This document shows positions 37,330 to 48,540 of a stretch of DNA of 64,000 nt, piece after piece (the stretch's first letter is position 1; every line of letters starts with the position of its first letter). Below the pieces are notes generated by a model. It worked only from the letters and a program-made list of their open reading frames with translations, was not told the DNA's origin and ran no database searches. The stretch is taken from positions 84,212,848 through 84,276,847 of the forward strand of contig CM037778.1 in NCBI GenBank assembly GCA_021229015.1, written 5' to 3'. This DNA is from Solen grandis (Eukaryota; Mollusca; Bivalvia; Adapedonta; Solenidae). The position numbers and the translations under genes were made by a program.

Positions 37330-39430
37330 TTTGTTTATTGCAATTCTCGATTTTTATTGCAAAATTTTCGTACCCCTGTGCAAACAGAATTGCAATAAAA
37401 ATTTTTCAATTTTATTGCAAAAACCCCCGGAAACCCCCCGCTTTGATTAAAAAATGTTTCCCATATCAGACCAATAAAATGCCATGTTATCTATTTTAAA
37501 AAATTTATAAAAAATTTTTTTAAATTTATTCTTAAGTTTTAATGGTATTTAAGTTTATTGGGAATTTCGATTTTATTGCAATTCCGTACCCCCTGTGCAA
37601 AACCCAAAAACAAAAAAAATTATTGCAAAATTTTAAATTTCCCAAAAATCGGACCCCCCTTTTTTTAAAAAAAATTTTCCCCTATCACTGACCCCCAAAA
37701 AAAAAACGTTATCCATTCTAAAATCCCTTTTAAAAATTTTGTAAAAAAATTTTTCTTAATTTTTTAAAAAATTTTTTTAAGTTAATTTTTAAATTTTTTT
37801 TTTTTTTGCAATCTGTACCCTGTGCAAAACCAAATTTTTAAAAAAATTATTCAATTTTATTGCAAAAAAAACCCCCGGGCACCCCGTTTTTATTAAAAAA
37901 TTATTCCATGATCACTGACCACCAAAAATGCCACTTTCCATTTCTAAACACTTATAACATTTTTTTTAAACTTTTTTTCTTTTTAAAAATTTAAAATTTA
38001 TTTAAGTTTATTGAATTCTAAATTTATTGCAATTCCGTACCTCTGTCAACCCCAAAAATTTTTAAAAAATTTTCAATTTTTTTGGGGGAAATCGACACCC
38101 CCCGTTTTTTTAAAAAAAGTATTTTTCCCCCTCACTGACCAAAAAAATGCCCCCGTTTTTCCCTTTCTAAACTTTTGATAACATTTTGTTAAACCTTATT
38201 TTTTAAATTTAAAAAAGTGGTTTTTTTTAAGTTTAATGCAATTTTCCCCCTTTTTTGCAATTCTCATACCCCTGTGCAACCCCCAAATTTCAATAAAAAA
38301 TTTAAAATAATTTTTTAAAAATCGGACCCCCCGCTTTTATTGAAAAATTATCCCATGTTATGTTTACCAAAAAAGCCCCGTTATCCATTTCTAAACATCT
38401 TTTTAAAATTTTGTTAAACTTTTTTTTTAAATTTAAAGGTTAAATTTTAAATTTTTTCAATTTCGATTTTATTGCAATTCTTTGTACCCCTGTGCAAACC
38501 CAAAAATTTCAATAAAATATTTTCAATTTTATTGCAAAATCGGCCCCCCCCTTTGAGTAAAAATTAAACCCAAAGATACAACCATTTCAAAGCCACGTTT
38601 TTTCCTTTCTAAACATCTTATACATTTGTTTTAAATTTAAATTTTAAAGTTTTAAAAGGGGTTTTTTTTAAATTTTTTTCAATTCTCGATTTTTTTGCAA
38701 TTCTCGTACCCTTGGAACCAGAATTTCATAAGATTATTGCAATTTTAAATTTCAAAACTCGGCACCCCGCTTTGATTAAAAAAATGTATTCCAGATCCTG
38801 ACCCCCAAAAAAAAAACCCCGTTTTTCCATTTTCCCAAAAATCTTATAAAATTTTTTAAAAAATTTTTTTGAAGTTTTTTTTGTTTTATTTTAAGTTTAT
38901 TGCAATTCTAAATTTTTTTGCAATTCTCACACCCCTTTCAACCAAATTGCAAAAAAATTTGAATTTTATTGCAAAACTCGGCCCCCAGCTTTGTTAAAAA
39001 ATGTACCCATGACACGGGCCAATCAAATTCCCCTGCTACCCATTTCAAAACCTTTTTATAACATGTTGTTTTAATTTTTTCTTAAGTTTAAAAATTTTTT
39101 TTTAATTTTTTTCAATTCCGATTTTTTTCAATTTCGTACCCCCGTGCAACCCGAATTGCAAAAAAATTTTTGCAAAATTATTGCAAAACTCGGACTCCCA
39201 GCTTTTATTAAGAAATGTATCCAATAATCACTGCCCCAAAAAAAATTTCCAAAAATTTTTTTTTAACATCTCCTAACATATTTTTAAACTTATTTTAAAT
39301 TTAAATGTGTATTTTAAAATTTTTTTTCAATTTTTCGATTTTATTGGGAAATTTTCGTACCCCCTTTTGCAACCAGAAAATTTCCCAAAAAAATTAAATT
39401 TCAATTTTTTTTTCAATTCCCCGGGATTAT
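37330..39430 (-). repeat. ~221-bp satellite array, reverse orientation (degraded)
   Basis: 'cgtacccctgtgcaacc' (reverse complement of the 31.1-32.5-kb landmark) lies near 37368, 37584, 37811, 38035, 38263, 38483, 38703, 38926, 39138 and 39356, giving ten units spaced 212-228 bp. Each also holds 'tcactgacca' and 'gccacgttatccatttctaaacatcttataacatttt' in varying states of decay. Confidence 0.75.
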
Positions 39431-39950
39431 TGCAAACTGGGGTTTTAACAAGACCCTATAATGAAACCGCCAAGGCAATATAAATAAGGGGGGGTAAAAA
39501 ATTTTTGCTCAAATGATGGGTTTTAAAAACCCCCCTTTTGAACTTTCTAAGAAAAATAATATTTCATTTATATAAGGTTTAAAAGAAAATTTTAAGTGCA
39601 AAACATCAAAACTTTAGGGTTTTAAAAAGGAATTATCATATTTAAATTTTTTTTAAAAAAATTTTTTTTAAATTTTTAAAAAATTGAATATTTTTAAAAA
39701 AAAAATGTAAAAATACTTTCGAGAATTTTAAAATAATTTTTAAACCCCCCTGATTTTATCCCCCCGAGTAAAAAATTTAAAAACTTTTTAAAAAAAAAAA
39801 ATTTTAAAAAAAGGGGTGTTGTATAAAAAAAACTCTGAAAACCCCTGAAAAAAGGCCCGAAAAAAAAACAGAAGCAAAAGAATGGAATACCTGATTATTT
39901 ATTAGGGGTTTTTTTTTACTGCAAAAACAGCGCGAAAACCTACTGTTCTT

Positions 39951-40050
39951 NNNNNNNNNNNNNNNNNNNNNNNNNNNNNNNNNNNNNNNNNNNNNNNNNN
40001 NNNNNNNNNNNNNNNNNNNNNNNNNNNNNNNNNNNNNNNNNNNNNNNNNN
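39951..40050. other. Assembly gap (100 N)
   Basis: Exactly 100 N. Sequence quality changes abruptly across it, from homopolymer-ridden to clean. Confidence 1.
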
Positions 40051-41185
40051 GTTTGTTTGTTGTAACTTTTTTTTTTGTAAGGTATGATGATCAGATTTCG
40101 TTTACAGATACCTTATGGAAAGAGGTAGATTGGAATAGATTTTCAGGTCAGTAGGCTCAAGGTCACTGTTATCAAAAATAATTTTGCTTGCCTGGGATGA
40201 CACTTGAAAGCATTGTTTAGCGTTATTTGACGTGTTTTTTTGTCTTTAATTATACTTTATTAACTATATTAGTTGTTTGTTTGTTGTTGTTGTTTTTGTT
40301 TTGTTGTGTTTTTTTTAATCATCTTTTGCAGGAGTTATTTTCCTTAATATTGAATTGTATTGCCTTTTAATTGAATTTGCAAATATGTCCCCTTAAATAT
40401 TATTTCAGGCTTTGTGCAAAAATAGATAAATAAAAACATTTCCTGACTTACTATGGCCAGCAGCCTTGATTCATAATTTTGTTTCATTTATATTTGAAAC
40501 AGTTGAACTTGGTTTTTGTATATTCATAATGACATATAAATGCATATACATACATTTATATATCTTTAATTTGTATCCTGCATTCCCACATTCATGTGAA
40601 ATAGCTATTACCAAGCACTGCTCACAAGCATTGATTCTGGTTGTTTGGGGTGGTGAGGGAATAGAATATGCTGGGGATATCCGTCAGCCTTTGGATTGCA
40701 GTTCTAGTTTTTGACTACGAGAAATAATCCAAAAATATCGTCACACTTCGAAAATGAAATCATAATGGTTATTTGATACTCATGCTTTTTATACGAAACA
40801 TATTGTATTTAGAAAAGAAATATTGCACCATGCAACTGAGTAAATTACCTGCATGTACCTGTATAGCCTTCCACTCCCTGCCCGGGAGATAGCCCTGGGT
40901 CTCTTACCAGAAACAAATTATTTCTGAATCGAGATTTGTTTGTAAACACACGAACATCGAGTTCAGTAACCTGCGTGGCTACACCAGCTAATGCCACAAA
41001 TATTTACTCTCTTTCAAGACCTTCGCTACGCATTTATCTTCATTAGCTGCATACGACTTGTATCGGGAGACTGTAAAGTGGATGTTTTCTAAAAACGGCT
41101 TTATTTTGCATATAAAATCAATTTATTTATTTATTTATTTATTTATTTCACGAATGCAATTTTGATGATGATACCTTACCTTTGA
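40051..41185. other. Gene-free stretch
   Basis: No recognisable gene. It contains poly(T)/GTT-rich patches and a (TTTA)n tract at about 41122-41150. Confidence 0.5.
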
Positions 41186-41189
41186 ACGC

Positions 41190-41375
41190 AGCATCCGGTG
41201 TGTGACCGTAGGTTCGATCCACGGCCATGATGTACAAAAGTCGCTAAAATGGTCCAGTAATCTGCTTGGTATTCAGCATGGAAGTGAGTTTAAGGACTTT
41301 CTGCTTCGGTGTCAGGATAATGAGACTGGCTGTGGTATCATATCACTTTGTCTGCTTCAGATTATTACACTGAGG
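41190..41375 (+). mobile_element. tRNA-derived SINE, family 2
   Basis: B-box-like 'aggttcgatccac' at about 41212, then 'gtcaggataatgagactgg-tgtggtatcat' at about 41312-41343. Same order and spacing as the 1140 and 48340 copies. Confidence 0.55.
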
Positions 41376-41828
41376 TAGCAATATTTCGGCCTCATGCAAT
41401 GAATGAAAATAGCCCAAAGGAAACAAATAGAATGGCACTTGTGATGGTTCTGGAAAAGACAAACTATCTACCCTGAGGGATACATAAGTCATCCAGCAGC
41501 ACAAGCTACAGTGATTGTCTCATAATGGCACCCCGGATCAATCTCGTCGTCAGAGCGCTTAAGACTGCTGGTGCAAGATCTTGGACGACAACTCACTTTA
41601 AACGATAATACAGAATTGCATTTATGGTCAACGAACTGTGAATTACGATGTGCATTTGAAGCAGTAGACGGTAGTTTCTGAATCTGGCTGGGTGCTGTAT
41701 TTCTGAAAATTATTGGAATATTCCCAAGTCAAATAATGATTAAACATGTCTAAATTGTGTCAGTTCTGCTATATTGAGACTTGCCATATAGCTTCTATTC
41801 CTTGACGTTTTTGGTGGGAATATAGAAA

Positions 41829-42040
<212 letters not shown>

Positions 42041-43138
42041 CGACGGCGGTGATTATGATGATTTCAAAAGAAATGGCCCCTCAGCGAGAATAAGAAATAA
42101 TCAAAGCGCTGAAGGCACTAAAGTTGTGTGTGGTCTCAAGTGGAAGATGGTGTGACGAGCTGCAGATATGCGGGGTAACTTAGTTTTTGCCAAATATCAA
42201 ACTTATTTTAAAATAAAAAACGATTGTTCATTGTAGGCTATAGAAATAGGGAGAGTAAGAGTGGCGAATGTTAATTGAATTTTTGTTGAAACAAAGGTTT
42301 TTAATTTTTAATTTATAGATGTAAATCAGTGGCTCCTTACAGTGTCCTTAGTGACATACAGGTATCTGCCATTCTATAGAGCAACAAATAACCCCTGGAG
42401 GTATCTCAGATGTATCTGAAATAGCTTGATGTGATTATTAGTAAGTTACACGGATTTGTATCGGAATTAAGGCTTTCTATAGGGACCAATGTAACACCAC
42501 TAAATAACCGAAACCTGCACATCCACCATCCAAATTCAGGCACCAGCCACCTTTGCATCGAAAGAAACTATACTCCTCCGCATGGTAAAGTGAAAGTTAC
42601 GCAACATCATAGGGAAAATAGTTCTTTTGTGCTTTTATGCTACATACAATTATTGTGTCCCGTAAATATTTATTTTTTACTCAAAATTGAGTTTTCAACG
42701 CTTTGGCTGAATCTCAGCATACTAGTGTTGTAAAATTATGTTCAATCGTTCGATCATTCAAACAAAATGAAGAGGTTATTCAGTTTTAAATGTTGAGAAT
42801 GGGAGCCCCCAGAATGTAGGTACTATAGTTGTGAGTGACTACGTCACACACAACTAAAACAATGCAAAATTGCTTTAGTCATGAACAAATCCATTATATA
42901 CGCAATTAAATAGAATCACACTTAGTGAGCATTATCATCCTTGTTTTGAATGATTTCACTTACACATATCCCATATATCAAACAGCTGTTTCCGGTGTCG
43001 TATACCCATCACATATTTTCTTATATTTAACACACTACATATAACTTTTAGGCCGAATAGCATCACTCCGCGTCACGCGCGTGTATTCTCTATGTATGCA
43101 TAGTGTGTTAAACTCGAAGAGCTGGATTGAATGTGTTT
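42041..43138. other. Gene-free stretch with one small inverted repeat
   Basis: No recognised coding frame. An inverted repeat at 43026-43112 has ends TTTAACACACTA / TAGTGTGTTAAA around an 87-bp sequence containing 'cgtcacgcgcgtg'. It could be a tiny MITE-like element. Confidence 0.45.
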
Positions 43139-43146
43139 GATTCATT
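43139..43146. repeat. Target-site duplication, left (MULE)
   Basis: GATTCATT, identical to 45784-45791, directly abuts the left terminal inverted repeat. Confidence 0.85.
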
Positions 43147-43169
43147 GGTTTATGCCCAACTGTCCCACT
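43147..43169 (+). repeat. MULE left terminal inverted repeat
   Basis: Begins GGT and ends in the core CCCAACTGTCCCACT; 20/23 match to the reverse complement of 45761-45783. Confidence 0.85.
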
Positions 43170-43810
43170 TTTTGATATTTTGTTTCCCAACTGTCCCACT
43201 CAAGATTTTTAGCACCTTGCTGGGTGTGTTTTGATAAGGGATTATAATCTATTTCAAACTACAACACATTAAAATGAATTGAAGTTGTATTATCTGATTT
43301 TGTTTCTGATTTTTTTTTGATTTTGTATTTTAAGAGGTAAAATTTTTTTTTAAAATGTGTTTATTAAGGTCCATTAATTAGGGTTACTAAATTAATTGTA
43401 ATTTATAGTGTAAACATGCATTCCTTTGATCTCTGGCTTTAAAGCTTATGTGAATTGATAAAGATAAAAAATAATTTGAACTTATTAAGATAATTATCAC
43501 CTCTGCTACTTTTTTCTTTAAATTGTGTTAATTTTGGCAACTAAAGTCCATTTATCCTGTATATATTGCTAAGTGATTGGATTAAGAAATACAAACAAGT
43601 CCTTTGATCTAGCAGTTTACTACTTAAGGTAAACAATTTGATTTGAAGTAATTAACATTTTTGGTTATCAATTTATTGTGACTTTCAAACTGTGATATCT
43701 CATTAATGAACTGAACTGTATCAGATACAATATATTTACATTCTGATGTAAATGTCTTCATTTGATAGTAAAATTTCACTAAGTAACATCGTCTGAAATT
43801 ATAAGCTAAA

Positions 43811-45221
43811 ATGGCAAATGCACAAGTGAGTGTGCAGTTTGTCAAGAACCAACGTGGTGGTGATAGTCTGGTTTACAATGGATTCAGATACCAGGTCAAA
43901 AACCGAAAACCAACAAGGGTGTACTGGGTCTGTCATGTCCGAACCTGTTCTGCTAAAATCACAACAGCTGACAACATTCCAGTTTCTGTGACCAATACCC
44001 ATAATCATGCAGCCGAACACATGGAACTGAAGCGCCATGAAATAAATCAACTCATGCGAAAGAGGGCACGCGAAGAAACCACGCCGATTCCGTCAATATA
44101 TGAAGAAGTCATATCCAGTCTGAGAGACAGAGAATGGGACGAAGATGCAGAACAAGTCTGCAAAGGATTACCAACCTTCCCCTCCACCAAGTCATCTCTA
44201 TACAGGGAAAGAGGTGCATTGAGACCGGGGATACCAAAGTCCAGGAGTGACATAGATTTGGATGGAAAATGGACTGAAACGCACACTGGTGAGCAGTTCC
44301 TACTGGTTGATGAGGCAGAGAATGACAACAGGATGCTGATTTTTGCTACAAGAACAAATCTCCAGCATCTGGCACAGAACCCAACCATATATGGAGACGG
44401 AACATTTTATGTGTGCCCAGACATATTCAGCCAGGTCTACACACTCCATGGATATATTGATGGACACATGTATCCGTTAGTGTTTGCCCTTCTGCCTGGA
44501 AAAAGTGAAAGGATTTACTGCAGACTTTTTCAACATCTTCAACAGAAATGCAGGGAAATAGGAATGGAACTGGGACCAGACACACTCCTGATAGACTTTG
44601 AGGCAGCAACCAAGCAGGCAGCTCGCAGAGTGTTTCCAAATGTGAATGTGAAAGGGTGTTTTTTTTCATTACACACAGTGTGTTTGGCGGAAGATACAGA
44701 AGCTTGGCTTAGTTGGACTGTATTCTGAGAATGAGGACTTTAAGAAACTAGGAAGAAGAGCTGCAGTTCTGCCTCTAGTCCCCATACAACATGTTGAAGA
44801 TGTGTGGTTTGTCGCACTGACGGATGCTGAAAATGCAGAGATTCCAGTGGATGTTTCAAGGTTCACAGACTATGTCACTGAACATTGGGTTGAGGGAGAC
44901 AAGGACAACTGGAACCATTTCGAGACAGAAGGACCAAGAACAACAAACAACTTGGAAGGCTGGCACAACAAACTAAAGAAAAGTATGAGACAGTCACATC
45001 CGAACATTTACAAGTTCTTGGAAACAATACAAAGGATTGAAGCTGCCAATGCTATCAAAATTCTTCAGCACAGTGCCGGAGGAGTGAGAGAAAAGAAGAG
45101 GAGGAAATACCGACAACTTGAACAGAGACTGTCTGCCCTGAAACACAAGTACATGGCTGAAGAAATCACTGTGATGGAGTATGCCGATTGTGCATCGCAT
45201 TTGATTCGGTTTGACGAGTAA
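43811..45221 (+). CDS. FLYWCH zinc finger-MULE transposase, one frameshift
   Basis: The first frame (ATG at 43811) encodes an N-terminal FLYWCH-type finger at residues ~15-68, with YW at 38-39 and Cys41, Cys46, His64 and His66 as likely zinc ligands. The MULE transposase core follows: 'YGDGTFYVCP' (Asp196) and 'LLIDFEAA' (Asp262) supply the first two acidic residues of the DDE triad. At 44659-44666 a run of eight T, where seven are needed, shifts the frame just after 'VKGCFF'; the original frame then stops at 44726-44728. The second frame is open from 44667 to 45221 and continues family sequence ('NNLEGWHN', whose Glu is a candidate third catalytic residue, and a basic coiled-coil-like tail). 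Total length would be about 470 residues, normal for the family. The protein would bind element ends and cut and join DNA in the nucleus. As it stands the gene is inactive unless the extra T is a sequencing error. It lies centrally inside the MULE, 641 bp from its left end. Confidence 0.85.
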
Positions 45222-45760
45222 CTCTGTATAGAACAGATCAGTAGGGTGGAATGTCACAGTTGTTTAAATGAAATGCTTGTTTTCAAATTAAAACAAAATA
45301 CAATAAATTGTACCACATCCGAATATAGCCCTGTCTTTATTTGATTTGTTCATGACACATGAAATAAAAATAATAAATATATGAAAACATAAAGAGTTTG
45401 TTTTCTTCATTTCAGAGAGAGAATACTGACAACATCCTAAAACATAATAAGTATTATAAATACTTATTATAAATAATTTTGCTAATAGCATATAACTTAT
45501 TATAAATACTAATGCAATATATTATATGAAAACATAAAGAGTTTTTTTTTTTTATTATAAATACTAATGCAATATATTACTAACCATAAATACTATTGCA
45601 AATTGCTCTTAATAATATAAGACAATAAGACAAATAATTGCACTGAAATATTCCATCCATTTAGGTAAAGACTATAGTCACTCATCCATGACAGTCTATT
45701 GTTATCCAATTAAGCATGATTCCCAACTGTCCCACCTTGATTTTTACTGTTTTATATAAA

Positions 45761-45783
45761 AGTGGGACAGTTGGGAAGACACC
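45761..45783 (-). repeat. MULE right terminal inverted repeat
   Basis: Ends ...AGTGGGACAGTTGGG then AAGACACC; inverted match to 43147-43169. Confidence 0.85.
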
Positions 45784-45791
45784 GATTCATT
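45784..45791. repeat. Target-site duplication, right (MULE)
   Basis: GATTCATT, identical to 43139-43146. Confidence 0.85.
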
Positions 45792-45923
45792 ATGCATATC
45801 ATGTTGAAAATGTATGAGAAATACAAACGTTAAAACGTTATTTTCAGTTAGTATTTAAAACTTTTCTATTGGTGTTAGTTTACAAAAGTAATTCGTGCAC
45901 AGTCCGTTCCTTCATTTGTTTGA

Positions 45924-46054
45924 ATCTGACATGAATTGTCATTTCATATTAAATTTTACTAAACTCGTTCATAAAAATATTATTAATCTCGCTAATAACA
46001 TTTTCATGAATTTGTTTAGAGAAATTTGATATGAAATAACAATTCATGTCAGAT
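45924..46054. repeat. 131-bp near-perfect foldback
   Basis: Outer arms 45924-45964 and 46014-46054 pair over 41 bp with about five mismatches (outer end ATCTGACATGAATTGT). After a 3-base unpaired step, 18 more pairs form (TTCATAAAAATATTATTA against its near-complement, two mismatches) around a 7-base loop ATCTCGC. No coding sequence. It could be a foldback MITE or, if transcribed, a long RNA hairpin. Confidence 0.85.
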
Positions 46055-46570
46055 CCTATATATATGTAACATATACCATCATTTTACATACGAGGGATGT
46101 TCATTAAAGATTTTTCATGAACATCTTCTGATGGACAGAAATAAACACATATTGGCATATATAATGGTTATTTAACACTGAAGTGTGCAATACGGATATA
46201 TATTTTGACATGTATTAAAAGAACAAAAATAAAAGCTATTTATTTTTGTTTTAAAAAATCATTGTTTTAAATAGTACATGTGTATAGAGAATACTTGTTT
46301 GTTTCAGTGGAATATCATTTTTAATTCATCGAGTGACGAGATTAATCAATATTTTCACGAGTGGCACAGCTGGGTGTTTCGTTTCTATAATGCCTACACT
46401 GTAACTAAGTTCATCATAAATTTTAACCTGTGGGGTGCCCCGAATTCTCGAAGTCGCATGAATCATTTTTCGGTCTAAAAATAGTCCAATAAATGAACAG
46501 TAATCAACATTTCTTTCAGGTTTTTTATTATTTATTTATTTATTTCAAGGTAGAAACCAATATTGAATTA

Positions 46571-47832
46571 TGGCGATATATTACGAGCGGTCATAACGTT
46601 ACCACTTGGTCGCACCCTTATGTTACTTGGGTTTATTCCCATCAAAACGTTACACGGACCACCCTGATTTAACTTGGTGATATCTTACAAGCGGCCATAA
46701 CGTTACCACTTGGTCGCACCCTTTTGTTACTTGGTGTTATATTACCTACACTCAAAACGTTACCACTGGACTGCACCCTGATTTAACTTGGTGATATCTT
46801 ACAAGCGGCCATAACGTTACCACTGAACCACACCTTTATGTTACTTGGCGTTCTATTTCCCGCAGTCATAACGTTATCACAGGAACCAATTTTTATGTTA
46901 TTAATATATAACCCGCAGTCAGAAAGTTACCACTGGACCGCAACCTTTTGTTACTTGGCAATATATTACTCGCAGTCGTAAAGTTACCACTGGACCGCAA
47001 CCTTTTGTTACTTGGCAATATATTACTCGCAGTCGTAAAGTTACCACTGGACCGCAACCTTTTGTTACTTGGTAATATATTACTCGCAGTCATAAAGTTA
47101 CCACTGGACCGCAACCTTTTGTTACTTGGTAATATATTACTCGCAGTCGTAAAGTTACCACTGAACCGCAACCTTTTGTTACTTGGCAATATATTACTCG
47201 CAGTCATGACGTTACCACTGGACCCCACCCTAATGTAACTTGGCGATATTTTACTCGCAGTCATGACGTTACCACTGGACCGCACCCTGATGTTACTTGG
47301 CGATATATTAGTCACAGTCATGACGTTACCACTGGACCGCACCCTGATGTTACTTGGCGATATATTAGTCACAGTCATGACGTTACCACTGAACCGCACC
47401 CTTAAGTTACTTTGTGATATATTAGTCACAGTCATGACGTTACCACTGGACCGCACCCTGATGTTACTTGGCGATATATTAGTCACAGTCATGACGTTAC
47501 CACTGAACCGCACCCTTAAGTTACTTTGTGATATATTAGTCACAGTCATGACGTTACCACTGGACCGCACCCTGACGTTACTTGGCGATATATTAGTCAC
47601 AGTCATGACGTTACCACTGAACCGCACCCTTAAGTTACTTTGTGATATATTAGTCACAGTCATGACGTTACCACTGGACCGCACCCTGATGTTACTTGGC
47701 GATATATTAGTCACAGTCATGACGTTACCACTGAACCGCACCCTTAAGTTACTTTGTGATATATTAGTCACAGTCATGACGTTACCACTGGACCGCACCC
47801 TTAAGTTACTTTGTGATATATTACCTGCAGTC
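46571..47832. repeat. 57-bp minisatellite with a 114-bp dimer level
   Basis: About 22 units contain 'catgacgttaccactggacc', 'gcaccctgatgttacttggc' and 'gatatattagtcacagt'. In the right half (about 47330-47830) two versions alternate strictly: A (ctggaccgcaccctgatgtt..cttggc) and B (ctgaaccgcacccttaagtt..ctttgt). The left half is more diverged ('acgagcggtcataacgttacc'). Because 57 is a multiple of 3, frames stay open on both strands; these are not treated as genes. Confidence 0.95.
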
Positions 47833-48167
47833 TTGTATTGAGATTAATATGTTCAAAAATAGCTTGTGTGTGGCTTTCTATTATACATGTATACACATTA
47901 TATTAGTAGTTAAGTACGCGGCTTATTGACCAATCAGAGAAGATATTTTTACCTTGCAGTATAATAAGCATGTATGTATGTGCATCAGTATATGCGATTC
48001 CAGCTACCATTTGGTTCATAAAACTTTTGTTTGTCATTTTCTAGAATGCATCATTAATTGTGATACCAATGGTAAACAGAAAAACGATTCATTACGGTGC
48101 TTGAGTCTTGCTGCATAGAACTATTACTGGGAACTGGGAATAAGGTGTACACATTGATATAATTAAA

Positions 48168-48266
48168 ATGTTGATATTTATGTTGTTGTCGTTATCGATG
48201 ACACTAGTAGATGCTGCACCTTATGACGAGGAAGAGGACATCGATGATATGAATGAGGAAGAGTAG
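48168..48266 (+). CDS. Possible 32-residue secreted acidic peptide (small ORF)
   Basis: The ATG at 48168 opens 32 codons. The first ~16 residues (MLIFMLLSLSMTLVDA) look like a signal peptide with a hydrophobic core and an Ala-x-Ala-like end. The rest is strongly acidic (Asp/Glu about two thirds) and ends in Glu-Glu-Glu before TAG. No splice donor is obvious at its end and no homologue is recognised. It could be a genuine small peptide gene, a remnant first exon, or chance; nothing upstream proves transcription. Confidence 0.3.
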   Translation: MLIFMLLSLSMTLVDAAPYDEEEDIDDMNEEE

Positions 48267-48339
48267 GGGGACGATGACAGGGCTCGATAGAACAGAAGCT
48301 CTGTGTGGTCTGTACGTTTAGAACTGTATGTGACATTCT

Positions 48340-48540
48340 AACCACTCGGCTACCGAGTCAATGTAAAGCGGTACTTTAAATGTGGCTTCGATCCCCGACC
48401 GAGGCAAACTAAAGCCGGTAAGCTCCCTTCTAAGCATATAAGGGTATCTCCAGGACTGATTGGCTCGGTGTCAGGATAATGAGACTGGGTGTGGAATCAT
48501 GCCACATCGCTACAGCGTGACACTAAAGTTCGGAAGCCCT
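48340..48540 (+). mobile_element. tRNA-derived SINE, family 2
   Basis: 'ctaaccactcggctaccgag' could be the remnant A-box side; 'tggcttcgatccccgacc' is B-box-like (about 48381). The body 'tcggtgtcaggataatgagactgggtgtggaatcatgccacat' matches the 1140 and 41190 copies. Confidence 0.6.

Larger units (their letters stand above)
28900..39950. other. Low-quality consensus region
   Basis: From about 28.9 kb to the gap, the sequence is dominated by runs of A, T, C or G of 4-12 bases, and known repeat phrases are stretched or substituted by homopolymers (for example Helentron-like 'aaacttggtcagaatg' units at 34.8-35.6 kb). Beta-unit text decays progressively between 28.9 and 29.2 kb. No coding claim can be made here; long frames on either strand encode F/K/P/L-rich nonsense. 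Confidence 0.8.
43147..45783 (+). mobile_element. Mutator-like (MULE) DNA transposon, nearly complete
   Basis: This 2637-bp element is bounded by 23-bp terminal inverted repeats that match at 20 of 23 positions (left 43147-43169, right 45761-45783; shared core CCCAACTGTCCCACT). An 8-bp target-site duplication GATTCATT flanks it on both sides. A second, directly oriented copy of the core lies inside each end (43186-43200 and 45722-45736), so each end has a paired motif. It carries one gene, a FLYWCH-MULE transposase broken by a single T. TSD length and protein type both fit the Mutator superfamily. Perfect TSDs and one coding lesion suggest a fairly recent insertion. Confidence 0.9.

Noticed and set aside
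40466..40714. 82-codon plus-strand ORF
   Set aside because: Starts with hydrophobic low-complexity residues but shows no domain or homologue pattern.
42431..42733. 100-codon plus-strand ORF
   Set aside because: No motif, no splice context and no recognised family; length is within chance for this composition.
46893..47798. 301-codon minus-strand ORF (and plus-strand ORFs at 46948-47841)
   Set aside because: They follow the 57-bp minisatellite exactly; openness on both strands results from a unit length divisible by three, not from coding.
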